NCBI GenBank assembly: GCA_949775045.1
Contig: OX459103.1
Location: forward strand, 4,604,502-4,668,501
Direction: 5' to 3'
DNA length: 64,000 nt
From: Metridium senile
Taxonomy: Eukaryota; Cnidaria; Anthozoa; Actiniaria; Metridiidae
Part shown: positions 46,201 through 56,700 of the stretch, piece by piece
Position numbering within the stretch: position 1 is the stretch's first letter
Layout: every line of letters starts with the position of its first letter
Notes under the pieces: model-generated
Told to the model about the DNA's origin: nothing
The model's database searches: none
Seen by the model: the letters and a program-made list of their open reading frames with translations, nothing else
Translations under genes and position numbers: made by a program

Positions 46201-47792
46201 GAAGACTATTTTGGTGACTACTTTGTACGCAACGGCAAAAAAGAAGTTCGACTGTGTTGTGAGAAGGGATGGTTTGAATGTCAAGGAGAATATAATGTAA
46301 AAAATTGTACAAAACGACACAAAATCAATCCATACGGCAGCAAAGAAAGTAGGGTATTGTTTAGTACTTGGAACTTAGATCATGTGTAAGTATGATGATG
46401 ATAATATTAGTGGTGATGATGATGATGATGATGTTAGTGATGATGATGATGTTGATGATGATGTTAGTGATGATGATGATGATTTTAGTGATGATGATAG
46501 TTATGATGCTGATGATGTTGATGATATATAGTGTTGATAGTGATGATAATAACAATGATAATGATGATGGTGACAATAAGTTGATGATGAAAGTGACAAC
46601 AATGAAAGTTATCAAAAAAAAAATTGAAATTATTGTTGAGGTTTGTATAATGGTGATAATATTGATGGTAATGAAGATATTATGAACATCGTTTCTGCTG
46701 TTGATGTTGGTAATGATAATGATGATTACCAGGGGTGGATCCCTAGTGGCACCGGACAATCCCCTAGCGCCACAATTACCCCTATTTTATTTAAGACATT
46801 TAGGGACCGGACACCCCCTAACGCCTTAAGAGCCCTTCATTTGCAATTGGGACACCCCCTGACAAATTTCTGGATCCGCTCCTGATTACACTAGTCCACT
46901 ATTGATGATGGCCATGATGATGACAGAAACATGTATAATCTGAATAAATAATAATATAATACTTATAATACTCAAAATACATGTATATGATCTAACAGGG
47001 CCGTAGCACGGGGAGGCCCCCCTCACCCCCCTCCAACACACACACACACAAAAAAGATTTGAGTGTATTGAATGGTAGTTATTTTCAGGGCTATTTTCAA
47101 AAATCAATGGGTGAGAAATCCCCCCTCCCCCCCCCCCCCCCCCCCCCCCAATCATTTTGAGGGTGCAACGGCCCTGTCTAATACTTTTTAGGGGTTAGAG
47201 ACTGAAGTGAGTTCTTTATAGGCAAACACAGGCACGCGTTGGCTGTTCAATAAACGAGAAATTTTAAATACTGTACGAGGCCTTACGCCGAGTGCAGTAT
47301 GAAGATATTTCGAGTTCATTGAACAGTCAGCAAGTGACTGTATTTGCCTATAAAGAACGAACGATCGAAAAGTCTGTAACTCTTTTAATATTCAAATTGG
47401 GTTCGCTTTGCTTGCGTTATAGACGAATAACAGCACTCCACGTGATCGATTTGGGCCAATGGGGAACTCAGATCATTTGTACAGTACACGAAATTTTAAT
47501 ATTAAACGTGTAATGAACAGCATTTCTTTGTAAAATAAAAAAGCTGCATTGTAAGTATATATGTTATAGTTCCTTCTCTTGTTCTTGTAGAATTGAAAAG
47601 TCTCGACAAGTTCTGCCAACAATGCGTGCTGCAGCAGATGACTGCCCAAAGGGTTGCGAGCTCAACACTGATTACTTCTTTGAGCTGCTTTTCACAGTCA
47701 AGAACTTAAAACTCGTTCATATTGGATGTCATGACAAGAGCGAACATCGAGGCAAGAAATGCAACAAAAAGCACTTTTACCAGAAACGATAA
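43234..47792 (+). CDS. DFFB: DNA fragmentation factor 40 kDa subunit (caspase-activated DNase), 4 exons
   Basis: Apoptotic endonuclease that cuts chromatin between nucleosomes once caspases remove its inhibitor ICAD/DFFA. Exons 43234-43480, 44838-45139, 46129-46385 and 47591-47792 give 335 residues (human 338), intron phases 1, 0, 2. Seen: N-terminal CIDE-N domain in exon 1 (YKVQDVNRNARKGIVA, SLAELTRKGIEKLGL, VDDEDYFQSLPAQT), which pairs with the inhibitor; exon 2 gives the dimer region with DWFDGVGGRYKTKSEVLRNS and SRIRSYL; exons 3-4 give the His-rich nuclease core (CCEKGWFECQG, CTKRHKINPYGSKESR, LFSTWNLDHV, LKLVHIGCHDKSEHRGKK). The histidines in KRHKINPY, WNLDH and LVHIGCH match the conserved catalytic and zinc-binding set. 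The tail is shorter than in mammals and ends HFYQKR. Introns 2 and 3 carry GAT-type arrays. No inhibitor gene is present in this window. Confidence 0.95.
43563..43781 (+). mobile_element. MITE family F5, copy 1 (DFFB intron 1)
   Basis: 46-bp near-perfect ends beginning AGGTAGTCGTACCTATTATC and continuing GCGCACATCC. A second copy with reversed interior is at 53455-53693. No coding capacity. Confidence 0.9.
43905..44040 (+). repeat. GAT-triplet tract in DFFB intron 1
   Basis: Degenerate GATGATGATGAT with AATAATG words. Confidence 0.8.
44150..44290 (+). repeat. SINE-tail fragment
   Basis: GTAGTGGTAGTGAGTGT, AAGAGCCAGACAGGGAGTGA and TGGTTGTAAA match the 3' part of the reverse SINE at 44520-44800. 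A similar piece lies at 45995-46075 (TTAGTGAGTGTCAATGAACC, AGCCCTAACAGGGAGTGACA). Confidence 0.6.
44520..44800 (-). mobile_element. tRNA-derived SINE in DFFB intron 1
   Basis: On the minus strand the head has AGTGGCGTAGCGATGAGAGC (A-box region) and GGGTTTGATTCCCAGC (B-box region). Then a body with ATGTAGTGGTAGTGAGTGT and GGAAGAGCCCCAGCGTGGAG. Oriented against DFFB. Its tail sequence recurs twice nearby. Confidence 0.7.
45145..45560 (+). repeat. 52-bp GAT-type minisatellite in DFFB intron 2
   Basis: Six units with GATGATGGTAATGTCTGTCA and GATTGTGATAATAATGATG, then degenerate GAT triplets. Begins directly after the exon 2 donor. Confidence 0.9.
45725..45990 (+). repeat. Dispersed repeat of AATAATTTATAGAGCGC type
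   Basis: Starts with AATAATAATAATTTAATAAT and TATAGAGCGCA and ends GCAGAGCATTCCAAAGGCAG. A related ATTTATATAGCGCTG start is seen at about 48455. Probably an interspersed repeat; class not assigned. Confidence 0.5.
46388..46725 (+). repeat. GAT-triplet array in DFFB intron 3
   Basis: GATGATGATGATGATGTTAG-type units over about 330 bp, starting right after the exon 3 donor. Confidence 0.9.
46731..46884. mobile_element. MITE-like element with AGGGGTGGATCC ends
   Basis: Left AGGGGTGGATCCCTAG, right TCTGGATCCGCTCCTG. Related to 9590-9768. Confidence 0.55.
46995..47177. mobile_element. MITE-like element with poly-C tract
   Basis: Ends ACAGGGCCGTAGCACG and GCAACGGCCCTGT. Inside are (CA)n and an interrupted run of more than 25 C at about 47120-47150. 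Confidence 0.65.
47212..47359. repeat. Foldback repeat in DFFB intron 3
   Basis: Arms GTTCTTTATAGGCAAACACA and complement, GGCTGTTCAATAAACGAG against GAGTTCATTGAACAGTC; the centre is TACTGTACGAGGCCTTACGC. Confidence 0.75.
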
Positions 47793-47824
47793 CACTCGTA
47801 TTTAACAAACAACATGGCAGCTGA

Positions 47825-48375
47825 GAAATGCAACAAGAAGAACTTCTACCAGAAACCATAACACTACCTTTCACATGCAGTCAAGAACTTAAAACTCGTT
47901 CATATTGGATGTCATGACAAGAGCGAACATCGCGGCAAGAAATCAGGAGGAGCCAACGGTCAGCTGGGACAATTATAACATCCCAGCCAGATATGAGTCA
48001 ATTTGAGTCCCAGGAAACGTTTGGGTTGGCCCAAGAATGTTTCCCAGGAAAATATTTTTTTTAGAACCAAAAAAAGAAAGAAAAAAAAACAAAAAAAAAT
48101 GGTTGTTTAAGTGTTGTTTTATAATTATAAACAAAACATCAGTGTTTGAGATTGGTACGAGAAACGGGGCTACCCGAAAATTTACGTTTTCCAGGTAATT
48201 TCAGAATGACAGGATGTATATAATGAAAAACGTGAGAGCGTAGAATAGTCAAGGTACAGAATTTAATTCCCAGGAACTTACTCTTATACGGAACAGTTTT
48301 TTTAAAGAACACCCCCGTTGGCTCCTCCTGAGAAATGCACAGAAATAACTTTTACCAGAAACGATAACACTGCTT
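47825..48375 (+). pseudogene. Duplicated, interrupted pieces of the DFFB last exon
   Basis: After the stop codon, pieces of exon 4 recur: AAATGCAACAAGAAGAACTT followed by CTACCAGAAACC near 47837-47860; a longer piece 47877-47942 covering the LKLVHIGCHDKSEHRGKK codons; and AAATGCACAGAAATAACTTT near 48333. The second and third pieces are one copy split by a 389-bp insertion (47943-48331). They are downstream of the intact stop and are not needed for the protein. Confidence 0.85.
47943..48331. mobile_element. 389-bp insertion with 17-bp inverted ends and GAAA duplication
   Basis: Ends TCAGGAGGAGCCAACGG (47943-47959) and the exact complement (48315-48331), flanked by GAAA on both sides. Removing it restores a colinear copy of the DFFB exon tail. 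The interior has no coding capacity. Confidence 0.85.
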
Positions 48376-48506
48376 TTTTTTACCATGCCAAACGCAATTA
48401 TTTGAAGTAAAAAATTCAATTACGAGAGTTGTTTATAATAATAAGATGCCTCATTTATATAGCGCTGATTATTGAAATCTCATAGCGCTTTACACATCTA
48501 CAGTTC

Positions 48507-48697
48507 TTACAGCGCAACGCGTAAAAGTATGGTCACTGATAATGTATTCGCATACTTCTGTCTCGCCATCGATCCAATAAGCGTTTTGATCCGAGACAAG
48601 ATAACACAATCCTACAACGCTGCGGATTGGATCGATTGCGAGACAGAAGTATGCGAATACATTATCAGTGGCCATACTTTTAAGCGTTGCGCTGTAA
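48507..48697. repeat. Palindromic element with about 70-bp arms
   Basis: Left arm TTACAGCGCAACGCGTAAAA then GTATGGTCACTGATAATG; right arm the near-complement (CATTATCAGTGGCCATAC). Two short frames across it on opposite strands are mirror images and not genes. Confidence 0.85.
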
Positions 48698-48702
48698 TAT
48701 GT

Positions 48703-50073
48703 AGGGGACTTATCGAACTGCCGTAATAATTGCAATCATAATGCAATTATAAATGTGGTTAGTGAATGCCTCCGAGACCTGAATGGTGTACCGGAAGACA
48801 ATCCCCAATCCGTTTCGTAGAAAAGAACAAAAAAGAAGAAATAGAAAAGTCTGCAAAATAAAAAAAAATGCGAGAAAGCAACACGAGTAAGAAAAGGAGA
48901 AGAATTATTAAAACGGATTAATAAATATAATAGAAAAGAAAAAGAAAGGAATATGTGTGAGAGAAACGAAAAGAGGAAGAACAAAATATAGCAGACAATC
49001 TTTTCCACTCTTCTGATGATGTCGGTGCCCGACGAAAGCTCAAGATTTAAATAAAAAATAGTAGTATATATAGCCTTAAATCCACTCTTATAATTACACA
49101 CAATGCTACTGAAGGACAACTTTAATATAGCAGACATTTGTTTCAAAAATGCACCTATTTCAAAAATCGTTTACAGTCTACACACAGAAACCTGCAATTT
49201 AAGATGTCGGAATTTCTTCTCTTGTACATGTTATCAATTTATTTATAGCAAATATTTATTTACAAAATACATAAAAAAATTATATAAATATTATACTTTG
49301 CAGGCTTCAGAAAGTATCAACTTTTACGCAACAATGTTGCGCGGAAAATCGCCGTTACAAATTGTACCACGTGTAACATTGTTACGTAAAAAGTTGACAT
49401 TCCGCGCGGAATGATTTCTAACGCAATTTTCGGTTTGGCAACATCTTGCGAGTCTTTGAATCACGGCTTCAAAAATATACAGCAACAAATGTTTTGTGGC
49501 AAAAGGATTGTGCATAGAAGATTGTGAATACACTAAACTAAAAGTTGTCATTCTTTTACGCGTCGTACTGTAATTTCATACCGTGCTCGGCAGATGGACC
49601 TGCTCGATATTAATATCATATTGAGCATGCGCGACTTCCATCAGATGAAATGGCGCCAAACATTGACGCGTCAGCGCACGCAATCAAAACTGGTTGTAGC
49701 GAGTTTAAAAACCGGTTTGAAGTGTTTTTTTTTTTTCAATATGCTTTAATATTGGTTTCCCTTGTAAGTTGGGTATTTTACAAAACTAATTTATAAACCA
49801 ATTTTTACTAACTATTCTTGTTGTAGTATGTTATTGAAATTGAAATATTGAATTTCAATTATTAACCGGTTTTAAATTAACAGTTATTTGTTCAAACCTC
49901 TGGACGGATTCGAGAAGCTACGTGCAAAGACTTCTTTTTCTTCTCTTCTAGAGGAGAGAAAATGAAGAAATCTCTGCCAAGCAGAGTATAATATTCATAT
50001 TGCTTTTTCTACGTCTTTATAATAATCAACCTTTATTCAGGAAAGCCTATGTCACATACGTGTTTTACTGAAG
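48703..50073. other. Intergenic sequence 3' of DFFB
   Basis: No gene is recognised. Includes an inverted repeat at 49319-49399 (CAACTTTTACGCAACAATG against CATTGTTACGTAAAAAGTTG) and, at 49151-49183, a solo copy of the CACCTATTTCAAAAATCGTT end also found at 55717 and 59896. Confidence 0.5.
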
Positions 50074-50255
50074 GAATAGAAAACGCGCGCGCGTGCTGTG
50101 TGCAGTTATAAAGCACGCGGGGTTGTCAGAACACGAGAGAAGTGTGAAGAGAAGCACGACGCGAAGCGGAGTGCTTCTCAACACTTCTCGAGTGTTCTGA
50201 CAACCCCCAAGTGCTTTATAACTGTATACAGCATAGAAAGCAAGTTTTCTATTTC
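50074..50255. repeat. Foldback element, family F1 copy 2
   Basis: Same ends (GGAATAGAAAAC / GTTTTCTATTTC) and centre (AGAAGCACGACGCGAAGC) as the element at 3117-3300. Arms diverged between the two copies but matched within each. Confidence 0.85.
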
Positions 50256-50725
50256 TTTTATAAAATACAAATTGATCAACATGCAAACATGCGTGATGTG
50301 GGCTCTCATAAAGCACGCGCCTCATGCAACCAATCAAAATACGTAATTTCAAATAGTTATTTTATAAAGTAAATCAATTAATAATCAAATGATAAAATAC
50401 AATAATATAAATCATATATAAGTATCCTCCCTCTACCCTACCCACATTTATGCACGCGTTCGTTCCATTATCATGAGTTTCAAACTTTTCTTTTCTTTTT
50501 AATTTAAACAAATAACCAAAACAAGAGATATTTCGCATGACTGAAAAGTTCAGTGCCGTGTAGCGGGCCTCTCTCTGTCCGTGATGTTTTCGTTGTCACA
50601 AAGCTAAACTGTTATCAATCAAGCTGTGCAAAAATAATTAAAATTATATTGTTGTAATTTAAAATTATGTTAACTCGTTAAAAACAGTATTTCAAATCAC
50701 TTGAGATAGCTCTCATAAAGAGAGG
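50256..50725. promoter_or_regulatory. Upstream sequence of the discoidin-domain gene
   Basis: About 470 bases before the first ATG, AT-rich, with no clear promoter element. The start of transcription is probably here. Confidence 0.3.
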
Positions 50726-53700
50726 ATGTCTCTTCAGTTAGTTGATGATCTAGTACACGGCATAAGACATACCATGGCGATTTGGTTGATTTGTCTTCAG
50801 GTATGTAATCTTAAATATATAAAACTTGGAAATGTCTTGTGCTAAATATATTGAAAATTCTGATTTAATTCCTTTTGCACTTATCTATTAACGAAATACG
50901 GCAATAAGAGGTTGAAAATGGACGCATGTTTTAAGTTTTTTAAACTTCATTTTTTAGCTGTTTTACTATCTAATTTTGGAAAAAGAATATTGTTATTGCG
51001 TCGTTATTATATATTTTTTTAATTTACTGTTTTGTCATCTTTTTTTTTCGACTACATCTTTTATTTCATCTTGAACTAATTTCTTGTTTTCCCTCCCCTT
51101 TTCGACTATTCCTATTTTATCTTTTAATAGTCTTCCTATTTCCGATTTCCAACCCCTTTCCAGGTTTACAGTGCGAATCGAAAAACCGTGGCCGGCACCC
51201 AGAAATATTTTAGAAATTGATTATTGTTCGTTGAACAACTCACGAAGAACTCTAACTGCAAAAAGTTTATCATACTACACATCAGTCAAACGTCTTGCGG
51301 TGATATAGTTGTTTGTGAGTAGGACAACGAACAATTAACGATTTCTAAAATATTTAATGATTTGCACTGTAATGGACACATTTGATTCTGTCATTTTTCT
51401 CACACTTTTTGCATCATTATTAAACATAGTTTTTCTCTTTTAATTAATTTCTTCTCTTCCTCATCATACTCTACATATCAACTACTTGTTCCTTTTCGAT
51501 CCACAAGTCTATAAAAAGTTTGTTAAAAAATTCGTAGTCCTTCAAAGTTTGTAGTTTTAATAAACATATTTTTTCCTGTTTTCGTTGATAGGTTGCTGTT
51601 GCCATCAAGTCTTCAATGGGAGGTATTTGCACTCTTTAATTTAATTTTTAATATTTTTCGACAAATTTAATTGTATTGTATAAGTCATTAAGTAATAAAA
51701 AATCCAAATCAGAAAAGAGCGGATTTGATTCCACTGTACACACAAAGTCATTAAGGTCGTTACTAGCTATGGTTACTTCAGTCACATTATTTTATTTTGG
51801 TTCAATTTATCTGAAATTTTTAACAGATATTAGGTTTAGATTAAAAGTTTTGAACAGTTTGTTTATATATTTTAATAAGCGTTACCAGAGCAACGATAAC
51901 ACATATCTTTTGAGTTTTGGGCTATACGCAAACAGGGGGCAGGTGGGTTATTCATCGTGGATATGAGGTTGGTTATAATTAAACAATAGAATAGTTGAAT
52001 CGAGGGCATTATGCTGTGATAGTTGCCCGCGGAAACTGGATGTTCAGAAAAACAAATAGTCGCCCGAGAAAGCAGTTCGAAGGCGACTATGAAATTTTGA
52101 GGAACATCCAGATTCCAAGGACAACTATCACAGCATAATTCCCGAGATTTTAACTGCTCTATTGTTTCAGTATTATTCAACAACAAAATTTTCTGAAGCA
52201 GACGAAAAGCGGGCACTATGCGCTGATAGTATCCCTCCGCGAGCACTACCACGTCACGTGATCGCCCCTCAACCAATGAGAGCGGAAGAAAATTTGCTGT
52301 TGAATTATAATAAGATTTATTTATTTGGCATATTTACCAAATACAGCCGATCTCGAAAAGGTTGTCCTCCTGAAAAGACATATATACTAAAAGAAATATC
52401 ACGTGACTCATTATATATACATTTTCCGCGCGTGTAGAAAGCCAGGTGCGTTTGAAAGTAATATGACGGTGAATTCAAACAAGGAGTGTCTTCCCTTGCT
52501 AGAAGTAGGCACACGAAATATGACTGGAAATTCATTTATAGTACGTGTATTCATTGATTTCTTTATACATTCATTCAGGCTGCAACGAACCTCTAATCAC
52601 CTCTACATCCGGGACAGTTATGACGTCATCTTCCTCAAAGCTTCCCATAGCAACGTATGGACCTCAGCAGGGCAAACTTCACAACACGAACGCCTGGTGT
52701 GCCAAGGAGTCTACCGCTGCCCAGTACCTTCAAATAGACTTTGGGCTCGTCAAGATGATAAAGTCGATTGAAATTCAAGGAAATCCGAAAGAAGACGAAT
52801 TTGTGAAGACATTTCGTTTATGGTATGCAGTGGTTCCAAATAAATGGATAACGTTAACGTTTCTAAAAGTAAGAAAAATGCTTGTGAGTTACCACAGGAA
52901 CCCCGCTGACATTTTGTTGTGAAAAACTAACCTCGCTCCCAGACCTTCCCAGACACGAAACCCGTTATGAAAGTCATGCTCCCTATCACGCCTCCCTTTT
53001 GAAAATAAATAGAAGTATTAAAAGAATAGCAGAGTGCAGTCAAAGAAGGAAATTTTTAAACTGGAAACCGGAAAAAAACTATAAAAAGTGAAAATAGAAA
53101 TTGGGTAAATGAAGAATTACAAATTATAAATTAATCCAAAAAGCAGTAATAAAAAGACCAATAAAGCAACGAAAATGAATTTGAAATTATGCGTACAGAA
53201 AATCAAATATTGATCTCAAAAATCGGCCGCATTCATGCCAAACGTTTCTTGTATAGTATTTCTCAGTATAGTAACAGCGTTGTCTTGTTAGTTTCAAGGG
53301 AGTAAAAATCCTAAACTGGTCACAACAAATACTTTTGAAACGATAACCGCTGCCCAGTATGTTCGCATATCACCGGAAGCGTGGCATGGTCATGTGTGCA
53401 TGAGGGTGGAATTGTACGGATGTGATGCAGGTGAATATCATTATCGTTATTATTAAGGTAGTCGTACCTATTATCGCGCACATCCTATTATCGTGCTTTT
53501 CAAAAAAATAAATATATATCTTTTATTATGCGTAAAGATTATTGAAAAAAGTGGACCAAAAAAGTTGGTTGCAACAGCATAAACAGCCATAATTGTTTTA
53601 ATTAAATTTTAAGCAGTTTTTTTAGAAGATATATATTATTTTTTACAAAAACCACGATAATAGGATGTGCGCGATAATAGGTACGACTACCTTATCATCA

Positions 53701-56700
53701 TCAGTTATTTTGATTGAATATTAATATCATGAACACAACACTAGTTTCCATCCATTATTATTCATTCATTATACTTCTAGCAGGAGCCCATTACTCAGTG
53801 CACATTTCCAATTTTCTTTCTCTATATTTTCCCATTCTATTTCCATTTTCCCCATTCATTCAGATCAATAGTTTCCACAGTTCCCTGCACCAGCTTGCAA
53901 TGATAGAGACCTTTTGACACCTCGCGAAAAATGTATTCACGTGTCTCTATCATTGCCACCAGCTCAACGTTCGTCTTACTTCCATGATGCAAATGCCCGG
54001 CTACCTTTCAAGATGACTCAGGGAAATGTGAAGAGGACTATTTACGAAAAAGTGCACTACATAAATTCCACATCATTATTAATTGATAATTTGAGTTCTT
54101 ATCTCATCCTTACCAAACTGATTCCCATTTTCTTTCTATATTTTCAATCCCATTCATTCCTTATCCATTCATTTCTTATCCATTCATTCCTTATCCATTC
54201 ATTTCTTATCCATTCATTTCTTATCCATTCATTCATTTCTTATCCATTCATTCATTTCTTATCCATTCATTCCTTATCCATTCATTCATATCTTATCCAT
54301 CCATTTTTATCCATTCATTCAATTTCTTATCCATTCATTTCTTATCCATTCATATCTTATCCATTCATTTCTGATCCATTCATTCGATTTCTTATCCATT
54401 CATATCTTATCCATTCATTCCCTATCCATTCATTCCTTATCCATTCATTCATTATCCATTCAATTTCTTAACCATTCATTCATTTCTTATCCATTCATTT
54501 CTTATCCATCCATTCCTTATCCATTCATTTCTTATCCTTTCATTCATTTCTTATCCATTCATTCTCCATTCATTTCTTATCCATTCATTCCTTATCCATT
54601 CCTTATCCATTCATTCAATTTCTTAACCATTCATTCATTTCTTATCCATTCATTTCTTATCCATCCATCCATTACTTATCCTTTCATTCATTTCTTATCC
54701 ATTCATTCATTTCTTATCCATTCATTCATTTCTTATCCATTCATTCCTTATCCATTCATTCCTTATCCATTCATTTCTTATCCATTCATTCATTTCTTAT
54801 CCTTTCATTCATTTCTTATCCATTCATTCATTTCTTATCCATTCTTTCATTTCTTATCCATTCATTCATTTCTTATCCATTCATTCATTTCTTTAATACC
54901 CATTCATTCATTTCTTATCCATTCAGATCCTTTCAAGCCGTTGGGAATGTCAACAGGTGAGATCCCTAACAGTGCAATTACAAGCTCTACACAGATGATC
55001 ACTTACGAGAGCTACAATGGTCGACTGCACTGGACGAACAAGAGAAACAAGCAAAGCTGGATACCAATTTATTCAGACTCAGATAAATGGCTTCAAGTTG
55101 ATTTGAGCAGAAATCGGTTTATCTCTGGAGTAGCTACTCAAGGACAGAATGCCTTTTCACAATGGACATCCAGCTACATTTTGAAGTACGGCATTGGTTA
55201 TCCGATTGTGTGGAATGAGTATCCAAACAAACTGGTTAGTTACAGCCAATCAGAATGCTTGAAAGCCTTTTGATATTTGAATTTTTCCCACATATAATAC
55301 AGCCAATCAGAATTATGCTTGAGAGCCTGTTGATATTTGCATTTAATTCCCACATCATATAAAATACAGCCAATCAGAATGCTTGAAAGCCTTTTGATAT
55401 TTGAATTTTCCTACTTCATATAAAAACACAGCCAATCAGAAAGCTTGAAAGCCGTTGTATATTTGGCGATATCTTTAAACTGCCTATTCCGATGAATTAT
55501 TGCTGATTCTCTTTATTTAGTTATATGATGTGGGATAAAATAGTTATACAATGTTTTCTTGTGGCATACCGTGATTATTCAACTCGTCATTTGTATTTTC
55601 TTTACATACATGCATTTAAAGGCTCGATCGTGTGTTTACTAGAAAATACAAGTGACTCGTGGGATGATTTAATTGTTTGTACTCTATATCAGCGATGCGA
55701 ACGTTAACACTAATATATACACCTATTTTAAAAATCGTTGTCGCAGCTAGTCTACACTCTAAAGCCTGCAAAGGATGTCGGTTACATGGACTTAATTTGT
55801 GATTCATTGCACGTCTTTTAAGAGCGAGTCCGTGTGAAAACCATGCAAAATCGAAAAATGTGTCTACAACGGGTATCACCGATTTCTTTCATTTTTGGCT
55901 GAGATATGTATTTTAGTGTAAATATTAACTGTGTGCAATATAAAACAAAAATATTAAATTCTCTAGCAGATATCGAGGTTTAAGGGAATGTAGTCAGACG
56001 AACGATAAAAATTGCTTGAAATTTACACCAACTTTACAAATCAATTTCTCTAAAAATATAGCTTTTTTCTTACCTGGAATTCGTACAGACCTACTACAAC
56101 ATATAATAAATACAACGACAGTATCAAAGTATCAAAAGATTTATTTAAAGAAACTTTTTGCTTATTTACATATCAGGCTATGAAATCTACATTTTGAGTA
56201 TGCATTCTTAACAATTCGATATACAAGATCCGGCAACTTTTTAAAACCACAAAGTTTGACTTTTATGTACAACTGATAATGGTTAACAAATACAAAGAAA
56301 AAAATTTCTGTAAAGTTTTAAGGGTGAAGAGATACAGTATCACGAATTTCGCGTTTTTACACGTATCCAATCATAAGACTAATGACCATTTGCGACTTAA
56401 AAAGCCGATAAGTTTTAAAATACTTACCTAAAAACAACAGCTAATGTAGTAGGGCGATTTAAGAAGTCATAAATGTACAATGTTAAAATATTTTAACTAT
56501 ACGCTGTTTTTTTTTATTTTTTTATTTTCCGAAAGAAATACACACAAAAACATGCCGAGTTTGCATCAACGATAATGCTAAGCTGATCAAATGGTTCAAA
56601 TTACAACAAAGAGCCTTGAGTTGATTTTAACATGTATAAATATTCGAAACTTACATCTTTAAGACAGCAGATTCGTAAAATAAAAGTCGAAAACGTGGAA

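Noticed and set aside
48472..48735. Two similar frames on opposite strands
   Set aside because: Mirror translations of the two arms of a palindrome.
53292..53300. Alternative acceptor seven bases downstream (TTTCAAG) for the second half of discoidin domain 1
   Set aside because: It gives a stop after 15 codons; the TTGTTAG acceptor keeps the domain frame.
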